Assembly (NCBI GenBank): GCA_030652715.1
Contig: JAUSQB010000317.1
Coordinates: 1 to 18,369, forward strand
Length of the DNA: 18,369 bases
Origin: Rugosibacter sp.
Lineage (GTDB): Bacteria > Pseudomonadota > Gammaproteobacteria > Burkholderiales > Rhodocyclaceae
Direction: 5' to 3'
Numbering within the stretch: the first letter of the stretch is position 1; each line of letters starts with the position of its first letter. A program made the position numbers and the translations under genes. This document shows, piece after piece, positions 7,043-14,845 of this stretch. The notes beneath the pieces were generated by a model that worked only from the letters and a program-made list of their open reading frames with translations, searched no databases and was not told the origin of the DNA.

Positions 7043-7980
7043 TTAGCTGCCTGTCTTTTAGTCTGCTGATTATTTTTCCAGTCGCTATAGGTCGCCAGCA
7101 CCAAGCCGCTCAAAATCAGGCCAAAACCCGTGGTGTTATTAAGCGTCACCGCTTCGCCCAGCACCACAGCAGCAGAAACATAACCCACTAAAGGTACGCA
7201 CAGCGTGCCCAGGCTGGTGGTGATGGCAGGCAGTGCACGCGTCACTGTGATCATGGCCCAAAAGCAAAATGCCGTGGCAATCGGGCCGTTGTACAGCAAT
7301 ACCCAAGTGAGCGGCATGCCCCAGTGAATAGCGTGCACATCCTCAAACAAAAACACAAACGGTGCCATCACGCAGGCCGCAATGCCCAGTTGCCAGGGGG
7401 CTAGGGATAAAGGCGAGCCTTGCCAGCGATGGCCGCGCACTTGCACGATCAAAATAGCCCACAACAGCGCGGCAAACAGCAGCAAACCATTGCCTAGCAG
7501 AGTATGCGGATCCTGCCAGTCAAAACCGAAGGGATTAAACATCACGGCCACCCCCGCCATGCCCAGCACCATCCCCACTAAACGCAGTGGAGTGAGTTTT
7601 TCGCCCAGCCACCAGACCGCTAACGGCACAACCCACAATGACGTTGTGTAAGCCAGAATAGCCGATCTGCCAGCAGGCACATATTGCAAAGCGATATTAA
7701 CCAGGCCCATGAAGGCGGCCATTTGCACCAGGCCAACACCCAGCACAATCGGCCAGTCTTTGCGATGCGGCACACGCAATTCGCCCCGCCAGGCAGCCAC
7801 AAGCGCCAGAATAGCTGCGCCCATCACCATGCGCAACGTAGCAAAGGTGAGCGGCGGCACATACTGCAGCCCGTACTTCATCACCGGCCAATTCACGCCC
7901 CAGAAAAAAATGACCGCAGCCAGTAACACCCATGCAGCTTTTGATCCTGCGGCAGATTGCGCTGCTGTTTGATTCGACAT
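7039..7980 (-). CDS. EamA/DMT-superfamily transporter coupled to btuF
   Basis: A 313-residue inner-membrane protein with about ten transmembrane segments in two EamA repeats. A polar N-terminus (1-14) precedes helix 1, AAWVLLAAVIFFWGVNWPVMK. Other landmarks are SAILAYTTSLWVVPLAVWWLGEKL (end of repeat 1) and SLGTLCVPLVGYVSAAVVLGEAV (repeat 2), matching the double-EamA layout. AGGAG lies upstream of ATG 7980. It shares a 4-nt ATGA overlap with btuF, so the two are one transcription unit with this gene first. DMT proteins are secondary carriers; the coupling suggests, but does not prove, a link with corrinoid or precursor traffic. It opposes the flavin monooxygenase gene across a 143-bp divergent region. 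It is similar in its N-terminal part to the EamA protein at 4083-4973. Confidence 0.87.
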   Translation of the reverse strand: MSNQTAAQSAAGSKAAWVLLAAVIFFWGVNWPVMKYGLQYVPPLTFATLRMVMGAAILALVAAWRGELRVPHRKDWPIVLGVGLVQMAAFMGLVNIALQYVPAGRSAILAYTTSLWVVPLAVWWLGEKLTPLRLVGMVLGMAGVAVMFNPFGFDWQDPHTLLGNGLLLFAALLWAILIVQVRGHRWQGSPLSLAPWQLGIAACVMAPFVFLFEDVHAIHWGMPLTWVLLYNGPIATAFCFWAMITVTRALPAITTSLGTLCVPLVGYVSAAVVLGEAVTLNNTTGFGLILSGLVLATYSDWKNNQQTKRQAAK

Positions 7981-8083
7981 GACGCTCCTCGGATTTCAAT
8001 CACTGCATTTTCAGATAGAACATTCTACAAGCCGCTTGACACACTGACCGGCTACCGCCATCAAGCCCTCTTTCCTTTATCAT

Positions 8084-8108
8084 CGCCGTCTCACCAGAGC
8101 CGACTTTT
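8084..8108 (+). repeat. 25-bp dispersed motif, copy A
   Basis: CGCCGTCT, two variable bases (ca), then CCAGAGCCGACTTTT, ending 15 bp before the ATG of the flavin monooxygenase gene. Copy B (15796-15820) matches at 23 of 25 bases; a copy inside cobC (10784-10808) matches at 22 of 25. It is intergenic here and may sit in the 5' leader of the 8124 gene. Confidence 0.5.
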
Positions 8109-8123
8109 AAAACTTCCCCTGCC

Positions 8124-9134
8124 ATGACCCGTTCTTTAAAACTTTCCATCCTTGATCAAACCCCTGTTATTTCCGGCCAGCGTGTTGCAGACGCCGTAGC
8201 CGCCACTGTTGATTTCGCCCAAGCGGCGGACGAGTTGGGTTTTTACCGTTACTGGTGTGCCGAACACCATGGTGCGCGCAGCGTGGCCAACCCTTGCCCT
8301 GAAGTAATGATTGCCCGCCTGGCCAGCGCCACGCAATGCATGCGCATTGGCTCGGGTGGCATCATGTTGCCGTATTACTCATCATGGAAAGTGGCCGAGC
8401 AGTTCTTGATGCTCGAGGCGTTGTTTCCGGGCCGCATTGATCTGGGCGTGGGTCGCGCGCCGGGAACCGATCAACGCACCGCACGCGCGGTTTCACCCAG
8501 CGGCTTGCGTAGCGATTTATTTCCCCAGCAAGTGCAGGAGCTGATCTGGCTATTCACCAACACCGTGCCCGAAGGTCACGCTTATCACGGGCTGGTGCTG
8601 CAACCGGAAATCGACACGCGGCCGGAACTCTGGATGCTGGGTTCATCGGACTTTGGCGGCGCACTGGCCGCGCATGCGGGCATTCCGTTTTGCTTCGCGC
8701 AGTTCATCAATGCGCAGCATGGGGATGCGGTCATGCAAATGTATCGCGACAATTTTCAGCCGGGTTATGAATCCGCGCCGCGCAGCGCGGTGGCAGTTTT
8801 TGCCATCGTCGCCGACACCGAAGCTGAGGCGGTTGATCTCGCTGAGGCAGTCGACCTGCGCCGCCTGTTCATGGCCTATGGGCAAAACCTGCCCGTGCCC
8901 ACCATTGCCGAAGCCAAATCGATGCAGTATGCAGAGCGTGACCGCCAGATCATGGCCAACGAGCGGCCGCGCAGCATTATCGGCACACCGGAGCAGGTGG
9001 CTGAACGCATGCTCGCCCTGCAAGAAAAATTTGACACCGATGAGATCATGATTCTCACCGTTGCCCCCAGCGTCAAAGCGCGCATGCGCACTGCTGAACT
9101 CCTGGCCAAAACCTTCGCTTTACCGCAAACATGA
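8124..9134 (+). CDS. Luciferase-like (LLM class) flavin-dependent oxidoreductase
   Basis: A 336-residue soluble enzyme of the bacterial-luciferase-like TIM-barrel family, close in style and length to the E. coli YhbW/MsnO8 group. Seen: the LSILDQTPV opening (7-15), RYWCAEHHG (42-50) with the family His pair, RIGSGGIMLPYYSSWKVAEQF (74-94), FPGRIDLGVGRAPGTD (101-116) and the C-terminal IIGTPEQVAERMLALQEKFDTDEIMILT. Such proteins use reduced FMN and O2 to oxidise small organic substrates; the substrate here is unknown. The permease gene at 9131 overlaps its stop codon by 4 nt, so the two form an operon and the permease may carry this enzyme's substrate. The ATG at 8124 lacks a clear Shine-Dalgarno but gives the usual N-terminus. 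A consensus TTGACA occurs at 8036 without a good -10. Confidence 0.87.
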   Translation: MTRSLKLSILDQTPVISGQRVADAVAATVDFAQAADELGFYRYWCAEHHGARSVANPCPEVMIARLASATQCMRIGSGGIMLPYYSSWKVAEQFLMLEALFPGRIDLGVGRAPGTDQRTARAVSPSGLRSDLFPQQVQELIWLFTNTVPEGHAYHGLVLQPEIDTRPELWMLGSSDFGGALAAHAGIPFCFAQFINAQHGDAVMQMYRDNFQPGYESAPRSAVAVFAIVADTEAEAVDLAEAVDLRRLFMAYGQNLPVPTIAEAKSMQYAERDRQIMANERPRSIIGTPEQVAERMLALQEKFDTDEIMILTVAPSVKARMRTAELLAKTFALPQT

Positions 9135-10507
9135 AAACATCCCCCGCCCCCACGCTAACCGACCCGCGCGCGCTGATTGATGCGGCACCGCTGGGCAAGT
9201 TTCAGTGGCAAATCTTTGTGCTGTGCTTTTTTGTCACCCTGTTCGATGGCTTTGACACGCAAGCCATTGCCTACACTGGCCCGGCCATTGCCAGCGCATT
9301 CAACCTGGGTCCCAGCGAGCTTACCCCGCTGATCGTTGCGGGCACCGTAGGCATGGCGCTGGGCGCAATAAGCCTCGGCTCACTGGGCGACCGCATGGGT
9401 CGTCGGCCAGCCATTCTACTGGCCGTTTTGGTGTTCGGCATTTTCTCTCTCGCGACGGGATTTGCCCGCTCGCCTAATGAAATTCTGCTCGCCCGCTTTT
9501 TTACCGGGCTGGGCATGGGCGGTGCGATACCTGCCGTGCTCTCCTTGGTGAGCGAGTTTGCCCCGGCGCGACACCGCGGGCTGGTAATTACCGGCGTGTT
9601 GCTGGGCTTGCCCACAGGTGCCATTGGCGGCGGCCTCTTGGGCGCGCAGTTGCTCTCCCACATCGGCTGGGAGGGGATTTTCATGGTCGGCGGCATTTTG
9701 CCGCTGATTTATCTGCTCATCCTCTCGGCGCGCTTGCCTGAATCGCCCTTCTTTTTGGCCGTGCAAGATCTGCCCCGCCATCGACAAAAAATAACGGCAT
9801 TGCTGGGAAAAGTATTGCCTGCGGTAGATGAAGCCGCCCTGCGCACCGCATCGTTCGTCATGCCAGGGGAATCCGTGCGTGCCTCGTTTAGAATGCTCGT
9901 CAAGCCTCGGTTTTTACGCAATACGCTCGCTGTCTGGATAACCTATTTTTGCAACTGGGCCGCCTGGTTCATGCTTTTACTCTGGTTGCCCAGTGTGCTC
10001 AAAGTCGGCGGGCTGCCACCCGAACAGGCAGCGCTAGGCACGGTGGTCGTCAATAGCCCGGCCATCCTCTTTTGCCTGTTCATGGCCTATTACCTGCCGA
10101 AAAAACCGGTACGACTGCTTTTAACCGGCACACTGGCCTTTGGCATTGCGGTAGCTCTGGGCTTGGGGCTCACGGGTGGGATGGTAAATGAGCGCTGGAT
10201 GCTGGTATTTTTCCTCATTGGCGCAGCCGGCGTGGGCATTGGCCTGCCGCAAATTGCACTGAACTATGTCGTGCTCGAAGCCTATCCCACGGAGTTGCGC
10301 GCCACCGGCGCTGGCTGGGCCATCGGCATGGGGCGCACCGGCTCCATCGTCGGTGCGGCGATGGGTGGCTGGTGCCTTAAAGCGGGCGGTGTGGCCGGTT
10401 TTTATTACGCGCTCATCGTGCCGCTGCTATTGGCCATCCTGGGCGTGCTGATGATACGCACGACAACCAGTGCCACACAACAAAACAATCCCTCTGAATC
10501 AGTCTAG
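9131..10507 (+). CDS. MFS permease, aromatic acid:H+ symporter (AAHS) type
   Basis: A 458-residue, 12-helix major facilitator. The first loop carries DGFD (39-42), the acidic signature of the AAHS family (PcaK/BenK-type permeases), and the 2-3 loop has GDRMGRR (86-92). FFTGLGMGGAIPAVLSLVSEF fits AAHS helix 4. The corresponding repeat-2 segment is IGLPQIALNYVVLEAYPTELRATGAGWAIGMGRTGSIVGA. These proteins import aromatic or related carboxylates with protons. The ATG overlaps the monooxygenase stop (ATGA), indicating coupled uptake and oxidation of one compound. The stop is only 6 bp from the stop of the convergent cobC. No ring-cleavage dioxygenase is in view, though a meta-cleavage-type hydrolase lies at 14908. 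The precise substrate cannot be assigned. Confidence 0.88.
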   Translation: MKTSPAPTLTDPRALIDAAPLGKFQWQIFVLCFFVTLFDGFDTQAIAYTGPAIASAFNLGPSELTPLIVAGTVGMALGAISLGSLGDRMGRRPAILLAVLVFGIFSLATGFARSPNEILLARFFTGLGMGGAIPAVLSLVSEFAPARHRGLVITGVLLGLPTGAIGGGLLGAQLLSHIGWEGIFMVGGILPLIYLLILSARLPESPFFLAVQDLPRHRQKITALLGKVLPAVDEAALRTASFVMPGESVRASFRMLVKPRFLRNTLAVWITYFCNWAAWFMLLLWLPSVLKVGGLPPEQAALGTVVVNSPAILFCLFMAYYLPKKPVRLLLTGTLAFGIAVALGLGLTGGMVNERWMLVFFLIGAAGVGIGLPQIALNYVVLEAYPTELRATGAGWAIGMGRTGSIVGAAMGGWCLKAGGVAGFYYALIVPLLLAILGVLMIRTTTSATQQNNPSESV

Positions 10508-10513
10508 ACAGCG

Positions 10514-11512
10514 TTACTTTTTAGCACAATTTTCAAGCGCTGTTGCCAGACGCACCCAGGCAGTTTCATTTTCCGGCAGACCGAAGCGTAGCGCGGCAGG
10601 TTCGGCAAAATAGCGCACGAGAATACCGTGCTGGGCGAAGTGCTCATAAAGCCCTGCAGCCTCCTTGCATTGCACATACTGAAATAACGCTGTGCTGCCA
10701 TTAGGAGGTAAACCATTGGCTATGAGCAGTGTGGCAAGGCGTTCGCTCGCGTCGTGCAAAAGCTGGCGCTGCGCGGCTTGCCACGCCGTGTCACCAAGGC
10801 CGACTTTTGCAACAAAGCGTGCAGGATGCGCCAGCGGCCACGGGCCAAGCACTTCTTTTAGACGACTCAATGCATCAAGCGCAGCGATGCAAAATCCGAC
10901 GCGCGCACCGGCCAGGCCAAAGAATTTTCCGAGCGAACGCAGAATAATCACATTTTCAGCGCCTGCCATTCCGGCAATATCCGCCAGCGAATTTTCGCTA
11001 TCGATATCGGCAAAGGCTTCATCGACAATCAGCCAGCCATGACGTTCTGACAATCTCCGGGCCAGGGCAAGTAGCACCGCACGGGAAAAACAGCGGCCGT
11101 CGGGATTGTTCGGGTTAGCCAGCATGATCACGTCTGCCGCGTCACCGCCTTGTTGCAGTAAATCTTCCGCTGCGCATTCAATCACCCGGTGCCCCGCTGC
11201 CTGCCAGGCCGGAGCATATTCGCCGTAACTCGGGGCAAGCACGGCCACCGCACCCGGCGCACGCAAGCGCGGCAAGGCAAGAATCGCCGCTTGCGAGCCA
11301 TTCAACGGCAAGAGGTTTGCTGCGCCGTAGTAGTTTTGCGCGGCATCTATCAGGCCATCGTCATCTTCCGGCAAGCGCTGCCAGGTCGATAAGGGAATCT
11401 CCGGCACCGGGTAAGGCCACGGGGCAATACCGGTGGATAGATCAATCCAGTCGCCCAGCGCGATGCCGTAACGCTGACTTGCTAAATGCAAGCGGCCGCC
11501 ATGTTCAAGCAT
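10514..11512 (-). CDS. cobC: L-threonine-O-3-phosphate decarboxylase (B12 aminopropanol arm)
   Basis: A 332-residue fold-type I PLP enzyme resembling histidinol-phosphate aminotransferase. In cobalamin synthesis this family (CobC in Pseudomonas naming, CobD in Salmonella) makes (R)-1-amino-2-propanol phosphate from threonine phosphate. Marks are HGGRL (4-8), DLSTGIAPWPYP (24-35), NPNNPDG (133-139), DEAFAD (164-169) and SLGKFFGLAGARVGF (193-207) with the PLP lysine at 196. DLSTGIxPWPYP distinguishes it from HisC. The start at 11512 overlaps the 3' end of cbiB by 8 bp, so the genes are coupled, and the product feeds the CbiB reaction. A copy of the 25-bp dispersed motif lies inside the gene, encoding KVGLGDTA (residues 236-243). 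Confidence 0.93.
   Translation of the reverse strand: MLEHGGRLHLASQRYGIALGDWIDLSTGIAPWPYPVPEIPLSTWQRLPEDDDGLIDAAQNYYGAANLLPLNGSQAAILALPRLRAPGAVAVLAPSYGEYAPAWQAAGHRVIECAAEDLLQQGGDAADVIMLANPNNPDGRCFSRAVLLALARRLSERHGWLIVDEAFADIDSENSLADIAGMAGAENVIILRSLGKFFGLAGARVGFCIAALDALSRLKEVLGPWPLAHPARFVAKVGLGDTAWQAAQRQLLHDASERLATLLIANGLPPNGSTALFQYVQCKEAAGLYEHFAQHGILVRYFAEPAALRFGLPENETAWVRLATALENCAKK
10784..10808 (+). repeat. 25-bp dispersed motif, copy C (inside cobC)
   Basis: This matches copy A (8084-8108) at 22 of 25 positions. It lies within cobC coding sequence and reads KVGLGDTA on the coding strand, continuing into WQAA. Copy B read on the same strand and frame gives KVGSGKTA then FQAA. Since this copy is functional coding sequence, it may be a chance or template relation rather than a true repeat. 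Confidence 0.3.
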
Positions 11513-12476
11513 GGTTAATTACCGCTTTCAATATTACAAAAAATAGTGTGACCACAGCCACCCAGACCCACTGCCCGTGTACAACCAGCGCCAGCGCACG
11601 CTGAATATGAGCAGAATTCGCCTTGCTCTGCACACCCTTCGGGTCGTCACCAGCGCCGACTGTTGGTCGCATTTCCATCTGGCCGTGATACATCGCCGCA
11701 CCGCCGAGCTGCACGCCAATCGCCCCGGCACCGGCTGCAATCACCGGCCCGGCATTCGGGCTGGCCCAGGCATCTGCCTGCGTGCGCCAACACGCCAGCG
11801 CCGTGCGTGTATTGCCCAGCAAGGCATAGGTGAGCGCTGTCAGCCGCGCCGGAATCAAATTCAGCGCATCATCAATCCGCGCTGCTGCCCAGCCGAAATA
11901 CATCCGCCGCGCGTCTTTATAGCCCCACATCGCATCCAGCGTATTGGCCAGGCGAAACAGCAGCGCCCCGGCACCACCGGCGATGCAAAACCAGAACAGC
12001 GTGCCAAATACGGCATCGTTGCCATTTTCCAGAATCGATTCGACAGCAGCGCGGGCAACGCCTTCTTCATCCAGCTGCGACGTATCGCGAGACACCATCC
12101 AGCCAACATGCATGCGCGCCGCTGCAATATCCTTCGCGGCCAGATCGCATGCCACCTGCTCACCGTGCTGAACCAGGCTGCGCGCACCCAGCGCGAAATA
12201 AAGCAGCGCAATATCTACCGCCCAGCCCCATGCCTGCTGCCCGAAAAACATTGCCAGCACCACACATGGCGCAACCAGCAGCAACCAGCCCAGCAAGCCA
12301 CGCAGGCGATTGAACAGCGGATGCCCTGGCGCGCCTTGGCGCAGAAAGCTTTCGACTCGATCAGCCAGCACGCCAAACCCTATCAGCGGATGAAAACAGC
12401 GCGGCTCGCCGAGCAAGCGATCAAGCAAAACACCAGCGGCCATCGCTAAAGGCAAAGCAGGAAAAATATCCAGCAT
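11505..12476 (-). CDS. cbiB: Adenosylcobinamide-phosphate synthase, CbiB/CobD family
   Basis: A 323-residue integral membrane enzyme that joins the aminopropanol (phosphate) side chain to adenosylcobyric acid. Diagnostic motifs are [17 protein letters not shown] (19-35), [39 protein letters not shown] in the centre, and [31 protein letters not shown]. Hydrophobic stretches suggest four or five membrane helices. I place the start at ATG 12476 ([10 protein letters not shown]), where family similarity begins. The frame stays open to a TTG at 12680, but that extension is Pro/Arg-rich translation of the repeats at 12575-12674 and is almost certainly not coding. No strong Shine-Dalgarno precedes 12476. 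Its 3' end overlaps cobC by 8 bp. Confidence 0.92.
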   Translation of the reverse strand: MLDIFPALPLAMAAGVLLDRLLGEPRCFHPLIGFGVLADRVESFLRQGAPGHPLFNRLRGLLGWLLLVAPCVVLAMFFGQQAWGWAVDIALLYFALGARSLVQHGEQVACDLAAKDIAAARMHVGWMVSRDTSQLDEEGVARAAVESILENGNDAVFGTLFWFCIAGGAGALLFRLANTLDAMWGYKDARRMYFGWAAARIDDALNLIPARLTALTYALLGNTRTALACWRTQADAWASPNAGPVIAAGAGAIGVQLGGAAMYHGQMEMRPTVGAGDDPKGVQSKANSAHIQRALALVVHGQWVWVAVVTLFFVILKAVINHA

Positions 12477-12574
12477 GGGATAATCGGAACATGAAGAAAA
12501 CAGGCACGAATTGTAACGACCTCGCGACACATCCCATCCATTTTGACCTTCAGGCGGAACAAATGCGTCACCTC

Positions 12575-12608
12575 CCCCTCGCGGAGGGGGTGGCTGGGAG
12601 GGGGAGCG
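12575..12608 (+). repeat. 34-bp GC-rich repeat, copy 1
   Basis: It begins CCCCTCGCGGAGGGG, a CCCCTC/GAGGGG stem with a GCG loop, and continues into TGGCTGGGAGGGGGAGCG. It matches copy 2 at 33 of 34 positions and is in the same orientation, 66 bp apart start to start. Its look (G-tract half plus small hairpin) resembles REP-like repeats common in betaproteobacterial intergenic DNA. It falls between the divergent cbiB and cobQ starts. Confidence 0.75.
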
Positions 12609-12623
12609 TGTTATTTCCCCAAA

Positions 12624-12643
12624 GGGATGCGCATGCGCATCCC
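12624..12643. repeat. 20-bp perfect palindrome between the repeat copies
   Basis: The half-site GGGATGCGCA is followed directly by its reverse complement, a perfect 20-bp palindrome with no spacer. It joins the two 34-bp repeats and overlaps the first bases of copy 2. It could form a cruciform or be the remnant of a repeat-boundary duplication. Confidence 0.7.
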
Positions 12644-12674
12644 CTCGCGGAGGGGGAGGCTGGGAGGGGGAGCG
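12641..12674 (+). repeat. 34-bp GC-rich repeat, copy 2
   Basis: Same unit as at 12575-12608 with one base difference (A at 12657 against T at 12591). It ends 41 bp before the preferred cobQ ATG at 12716. Its purine tract GGGAGGGGGAG looks like a Shine-Dalgarno but is too far from any in-frame start to serve as one. Confidence 0.75.
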
Positions 12675-12715
12675 CACCAAGCCCTCATAAGGGAAGCCTC
12701 AAAGCGGCCTCCCTC

Positions 12716-14158
12716 ATGATTCAAGGCTGCACGTCGGACGCTGGCAAGACCACTCTCGTCGCCGCGCTGTGTCGCATCCTCCATCGCCGTGGCGTGAAGG
12801 TCGCGCCGTTCAAGCCACAAAACATGGCGTTGAATTCGGCCGTCACCATCGATGGCGGCGAGATTGGCCGTGCGCAGGCTTTACAAGCACAGGCCGCAGG
12901 CATCGCGCCGCGCATTGATTTCAATCCTGTATTGCTCAAACCCACCACCGACCGTCGCGCTCAAGTCATCATTCACGGCCATGCGGTGGATACGCTGGAT
13001 GCCCGCGCTTATCACGACTACAAACGCGTGGCGATGACGGCCGTGATGCAAAGCTGGCAACGGCTGGCGGAAGAATTCGATTGCGTGGTCATTGAAGGCG
13101 CAGGAAGTCCTGCGGAAATCAATCTGCGCGACCGCGACATTGCCAACATGGGCTTTGCCGAAGCCGCCGATGTGCCGGTGATTTTGATTGCCGACATCGA
13201 CCGGGGCGGTGTGTTCGCCCATCTGGTCGGCACGCTGGAACTGCTTTCACCTGGCGAACAAGCACGCGTGAAGGGCTTTGTCATCAATCGTTTTCGCGGC
13301 GACATCGGTCTGCTTGAATCCGGCCTTGAGTGGCTTGAAGCGCGCACAGGCAAACCCGTGCTCGGCGTGCTGCCGTATCTGCACGGCCTGATGCTGGATG
13401 CAGAAGATGCCATCGCTACGGAAAACCATGCCAAAGCCAACACACGCCTGAAAGCCGTCGCCATCGCTTATCCGCGCTGCTCGAACCACAATGATCTCGA
13501 CCCCTTGCGCCTGCACCCGGAAGTCGACTTTGCCTGGCTTGCCCCCGGACAAGCGCTGCCGCCGTGTGATCTACTTATCCTGCCCGGATCAAAAGCCGTG
13601 CAGGCCGACTTGGCCTGGCTGCGCGAGCACGGCCATGACATCGCCATAGCGCGCCACCTGCGCTACGGCGGCAAGCTCATCGGCCTGTGCGGCGGATTTC
13701 AAATGCTGGGACAAATGCTGCACGACCCGCAGGGGCTGGAAGGCGCGCCAGGCAGTCGGCCGGGCTTGGGTCTGCTTGATTGCGAAACGACTCTGGAAGC
13801 GGAAAAGCAGTTACGCAATGTCACGGGCTGCCTTGCCTTACCTGGCGCACCGAGCTTCACCGGCTATGAAATTCACCTCGGCATCACCCGTGTCATCCAG
13901 AGCGCAGCACCACAACACCCGGCGGTGCACCTTGCGGATGGAAGGAGTGATGGCGCGATCTCGGCCGACAATCAAATTTTTTCCACCTACTGCCACGGCC
14001 TGTTCGATCAGCCGGAGGCCCTTACCGCACTTCTCGCCTGGGCGGGAATGAAAGATGGCGAGCATGTCGATTTCACCGCGCGCCGTGAAGCCGACCTTGA
14101 CCGCCTGGCTGATGCGGTAGAAGCCGCGCTCAACTGGGAAAAACTCGGCATTGGCTAG
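12716..14158 (+). CDS. cobQ: Cobyric acid synthase (glutamine-dependent amidotransferase)
   Basis: A 480-residue cytoplasmic enzyme that amidates side chains b, d, e and g of adenosylcobyrinic a,c-diamide using glutamine and ATP. The N-terminal dethiobiotin-synthetase-like ATPase half shows [13 protein letters not shown] (1-13), [11 protein letters not shown] (31-41), [19 protein letters not shown] (128-146) and DIDRGGVFA (160-168). The class I glutaminase half shows ILPGSKAV (288-295), [10 protein letters not shown] with the nucleophile Cys 325, and the histidine in STYCHGLFD. Length fits the family. The frame is open upstream to ATG 12491, but that part translates the 34-bp repeats. The family N-terminus normally has a few residues before LMIQG, so the true start is unsettled; ATG 12716 has only GGGAAG 20 nt upstream. 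Divergent from cbiB, convergent with cobU. Confidence 0.93.
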   Translation: MIQGCTSDAGKTTLVAALCRILHRRGVKVAPFKPQNMALNSAVTIDGGEIGRAQALQAQAAGIAPRIDFNPVLLKPTTDRRAQVIIHGHAVDTLDARAYHDYKRVAMTAVMQSWQRLAEEFDCVVIEGAGSPAEINLRDRDIANMGFAEAADVPVILIADIDRGGVFAHLVGTLELLSPGEQARVKGFVINRFRGDIGLLESGLEWLEARTGKPVLGVLPYLHGLMLDAEDAIATENHAKANTRLKAVAIAYPRCSNHNDLDPLRLHPEVDFAWLAPGQALPPCDLLILPGSKAVQADLAWLREHGHDIAIARHLRYGGKLIGLCGGFQMLGQMLHDPQGLEGAPGSRPGLGLLDCETTLEAEKQLRNVTGCLALPGAPSFTGYEIHLGITRVIQSAAPQHPAVHLADGRSDGAISADNQIFSTYCHGLFDQPEALTALLAWAGMKDGEHVDFTARREADLDRLADAVEAALNWEKLGIG

Positions 14159-14180
14159 ACGGTAAAGAACGCAACTGACA

Positions 14181-14320
14181 GCGCCGAGTTTCAGTGAAGG
14201 CTAACGGGTGAAAGCCAGTTAAGCACGCCGCATGGCGCACGGCCGAAACTAAAAACTCGGCGCCAGCCTTACGCTTCCCGCGTAACGCTGCCAGCATGGG
14301 GCTGCCAAAAGTTACGCGGC
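14181..14320. other. Structured convergent gap between cobQ and cobU (possible bidirectional terminator)
   Basis: GCGCCGAGTTT (14181-14191) pairs perfectly with AAACTCGGCGC (14253-14263). Inside its loop a small CGCC-GCAT-GGCG hairpin sits at 14226-14237. A second dyad, CCGCGTAAC (14278-14286) with GTTACGCGG (14311-14319), overlaps the cobU stop. Nested dyads in a convergent gap suit termination for both genes or a structured repeat. No T-run directly follows either stem on the + strand. Confidence 0.45.
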
Positions 14321-14845
14321 CGGGCTTTTGAGTTCCAGCGGCAAGCCCGCTGCAACGAAAGTCACACGATCAGCGATCGCTGCCACCCGCTGATTTAACC
14401 GCCCCGCCTCGTCCACAAACTGACGGGTAATTTCGCCCAGCGGAATAATGCCCAAGCCGACTTCGTTGCTCACCAAAATCACGTGACCGGGCAACTGTGG
14501 CAATACATTCAGCAGCGCGGCCATTTCTTGCGCAAACTTTTGTCCGGGCGGTTTATCCCCCTCGGCAAACAAAAGATTAGAGAGCCACAAGGTGAGGCAA
14601 TCCACCAGCAGGCAATGACCAGGGGCAGCATGCTTTCTGAGCATGTCCGCTAAATACAAGGGCTCCTCGATCAACGTCCAGCCGGATGGCCGCCGCGCCT
14701 GATGGTGGGCAATGCGCTCGGCCATTTCCGCATCTTTCGCCTCGCCTGTGGCGAGATAGGTCACCGCAAATTGTGAGGCCTCCGCTCGCTGTTCTGCTAA
14801 CGCACTTTTGCCTGAACGGGCACCGCCAAGAATGAGTTCTATCAT
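14312..14845 (-). CDS. cobU: Bifunctional adenosylcobinamide kinase / adenosylcobinamide-phosphate guanylyltransferase
   Basis: A 177-residue nucleotide-binding enzyme (CobU/CobP) that phosphorylates adenosylcobinamide and then transfers GMP, giving adenosyl-GDP-cobinamide for nucleotide-loop assembly. Seen: MIELILGGARSGKSALAE with the P-loop GGARSGKS (7-14), VTYLATGEAKDAEMAERIAHHQARRP (the histidine region that takes GMP in CobU), LLVDCLTLWLSNLL, and VSNEVGLGIIPLGEITRQFVDEAGRLNQ, all strongly family-typical. I choose ATG 14845; a longer frame begins only at TTG 14887 and adds 14 residues with no family match. The Shine-Dalgarno is weak. It is convergent with cobQ and divergent, 62 bp apart, from the hydrolase at 14908. 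Confidence 0.95.
   Translation of the reverse strand: MIELILGGARSGKSALAEQRAEASQFAVTYLATGEAKDAEMAERIAHHQARRPSGWTLIEEPLYLADMLRKHAAPGHCLLVDCLTLWLSNLLFAEGDKPPGQKFAQEMAALLNVLPQLPGHVILVSNEVGLGIIPLGEITRQFVDEAGRLNQRVAAIADRVTFVAAGLPLELKSPAA

Noticed and set aside
8036..8064. Sigma-70 promoter with consensus TTGACA at 8036
   Set aside because: No acceptable -10 hexamer at 16-18 bp spacing; kept only as a note in the gene entry.
12477..12680. N-terminal extension of cbiB to TTG 12680
   Set aside because: Pure translation of the GC-rich repeats; CbiB similarity starts at ATG 12476.
14181..14263. Group II intron fragment or cobalamin riboswitch suggested by GGCTAACGGGTGAAAGCC
   Set aside because: No domain V hairpin, no reverse transcriptase and no B12-box consensus; on the + strand no B12 gene follows. 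Only a short resemblance.
14191..14320. Integron attC site suggested by the imperfect dyads
   Set aside because: The RYYYAAC/GTTRRRY core pairs are not properly present and no integrase or cassette array is nearby.
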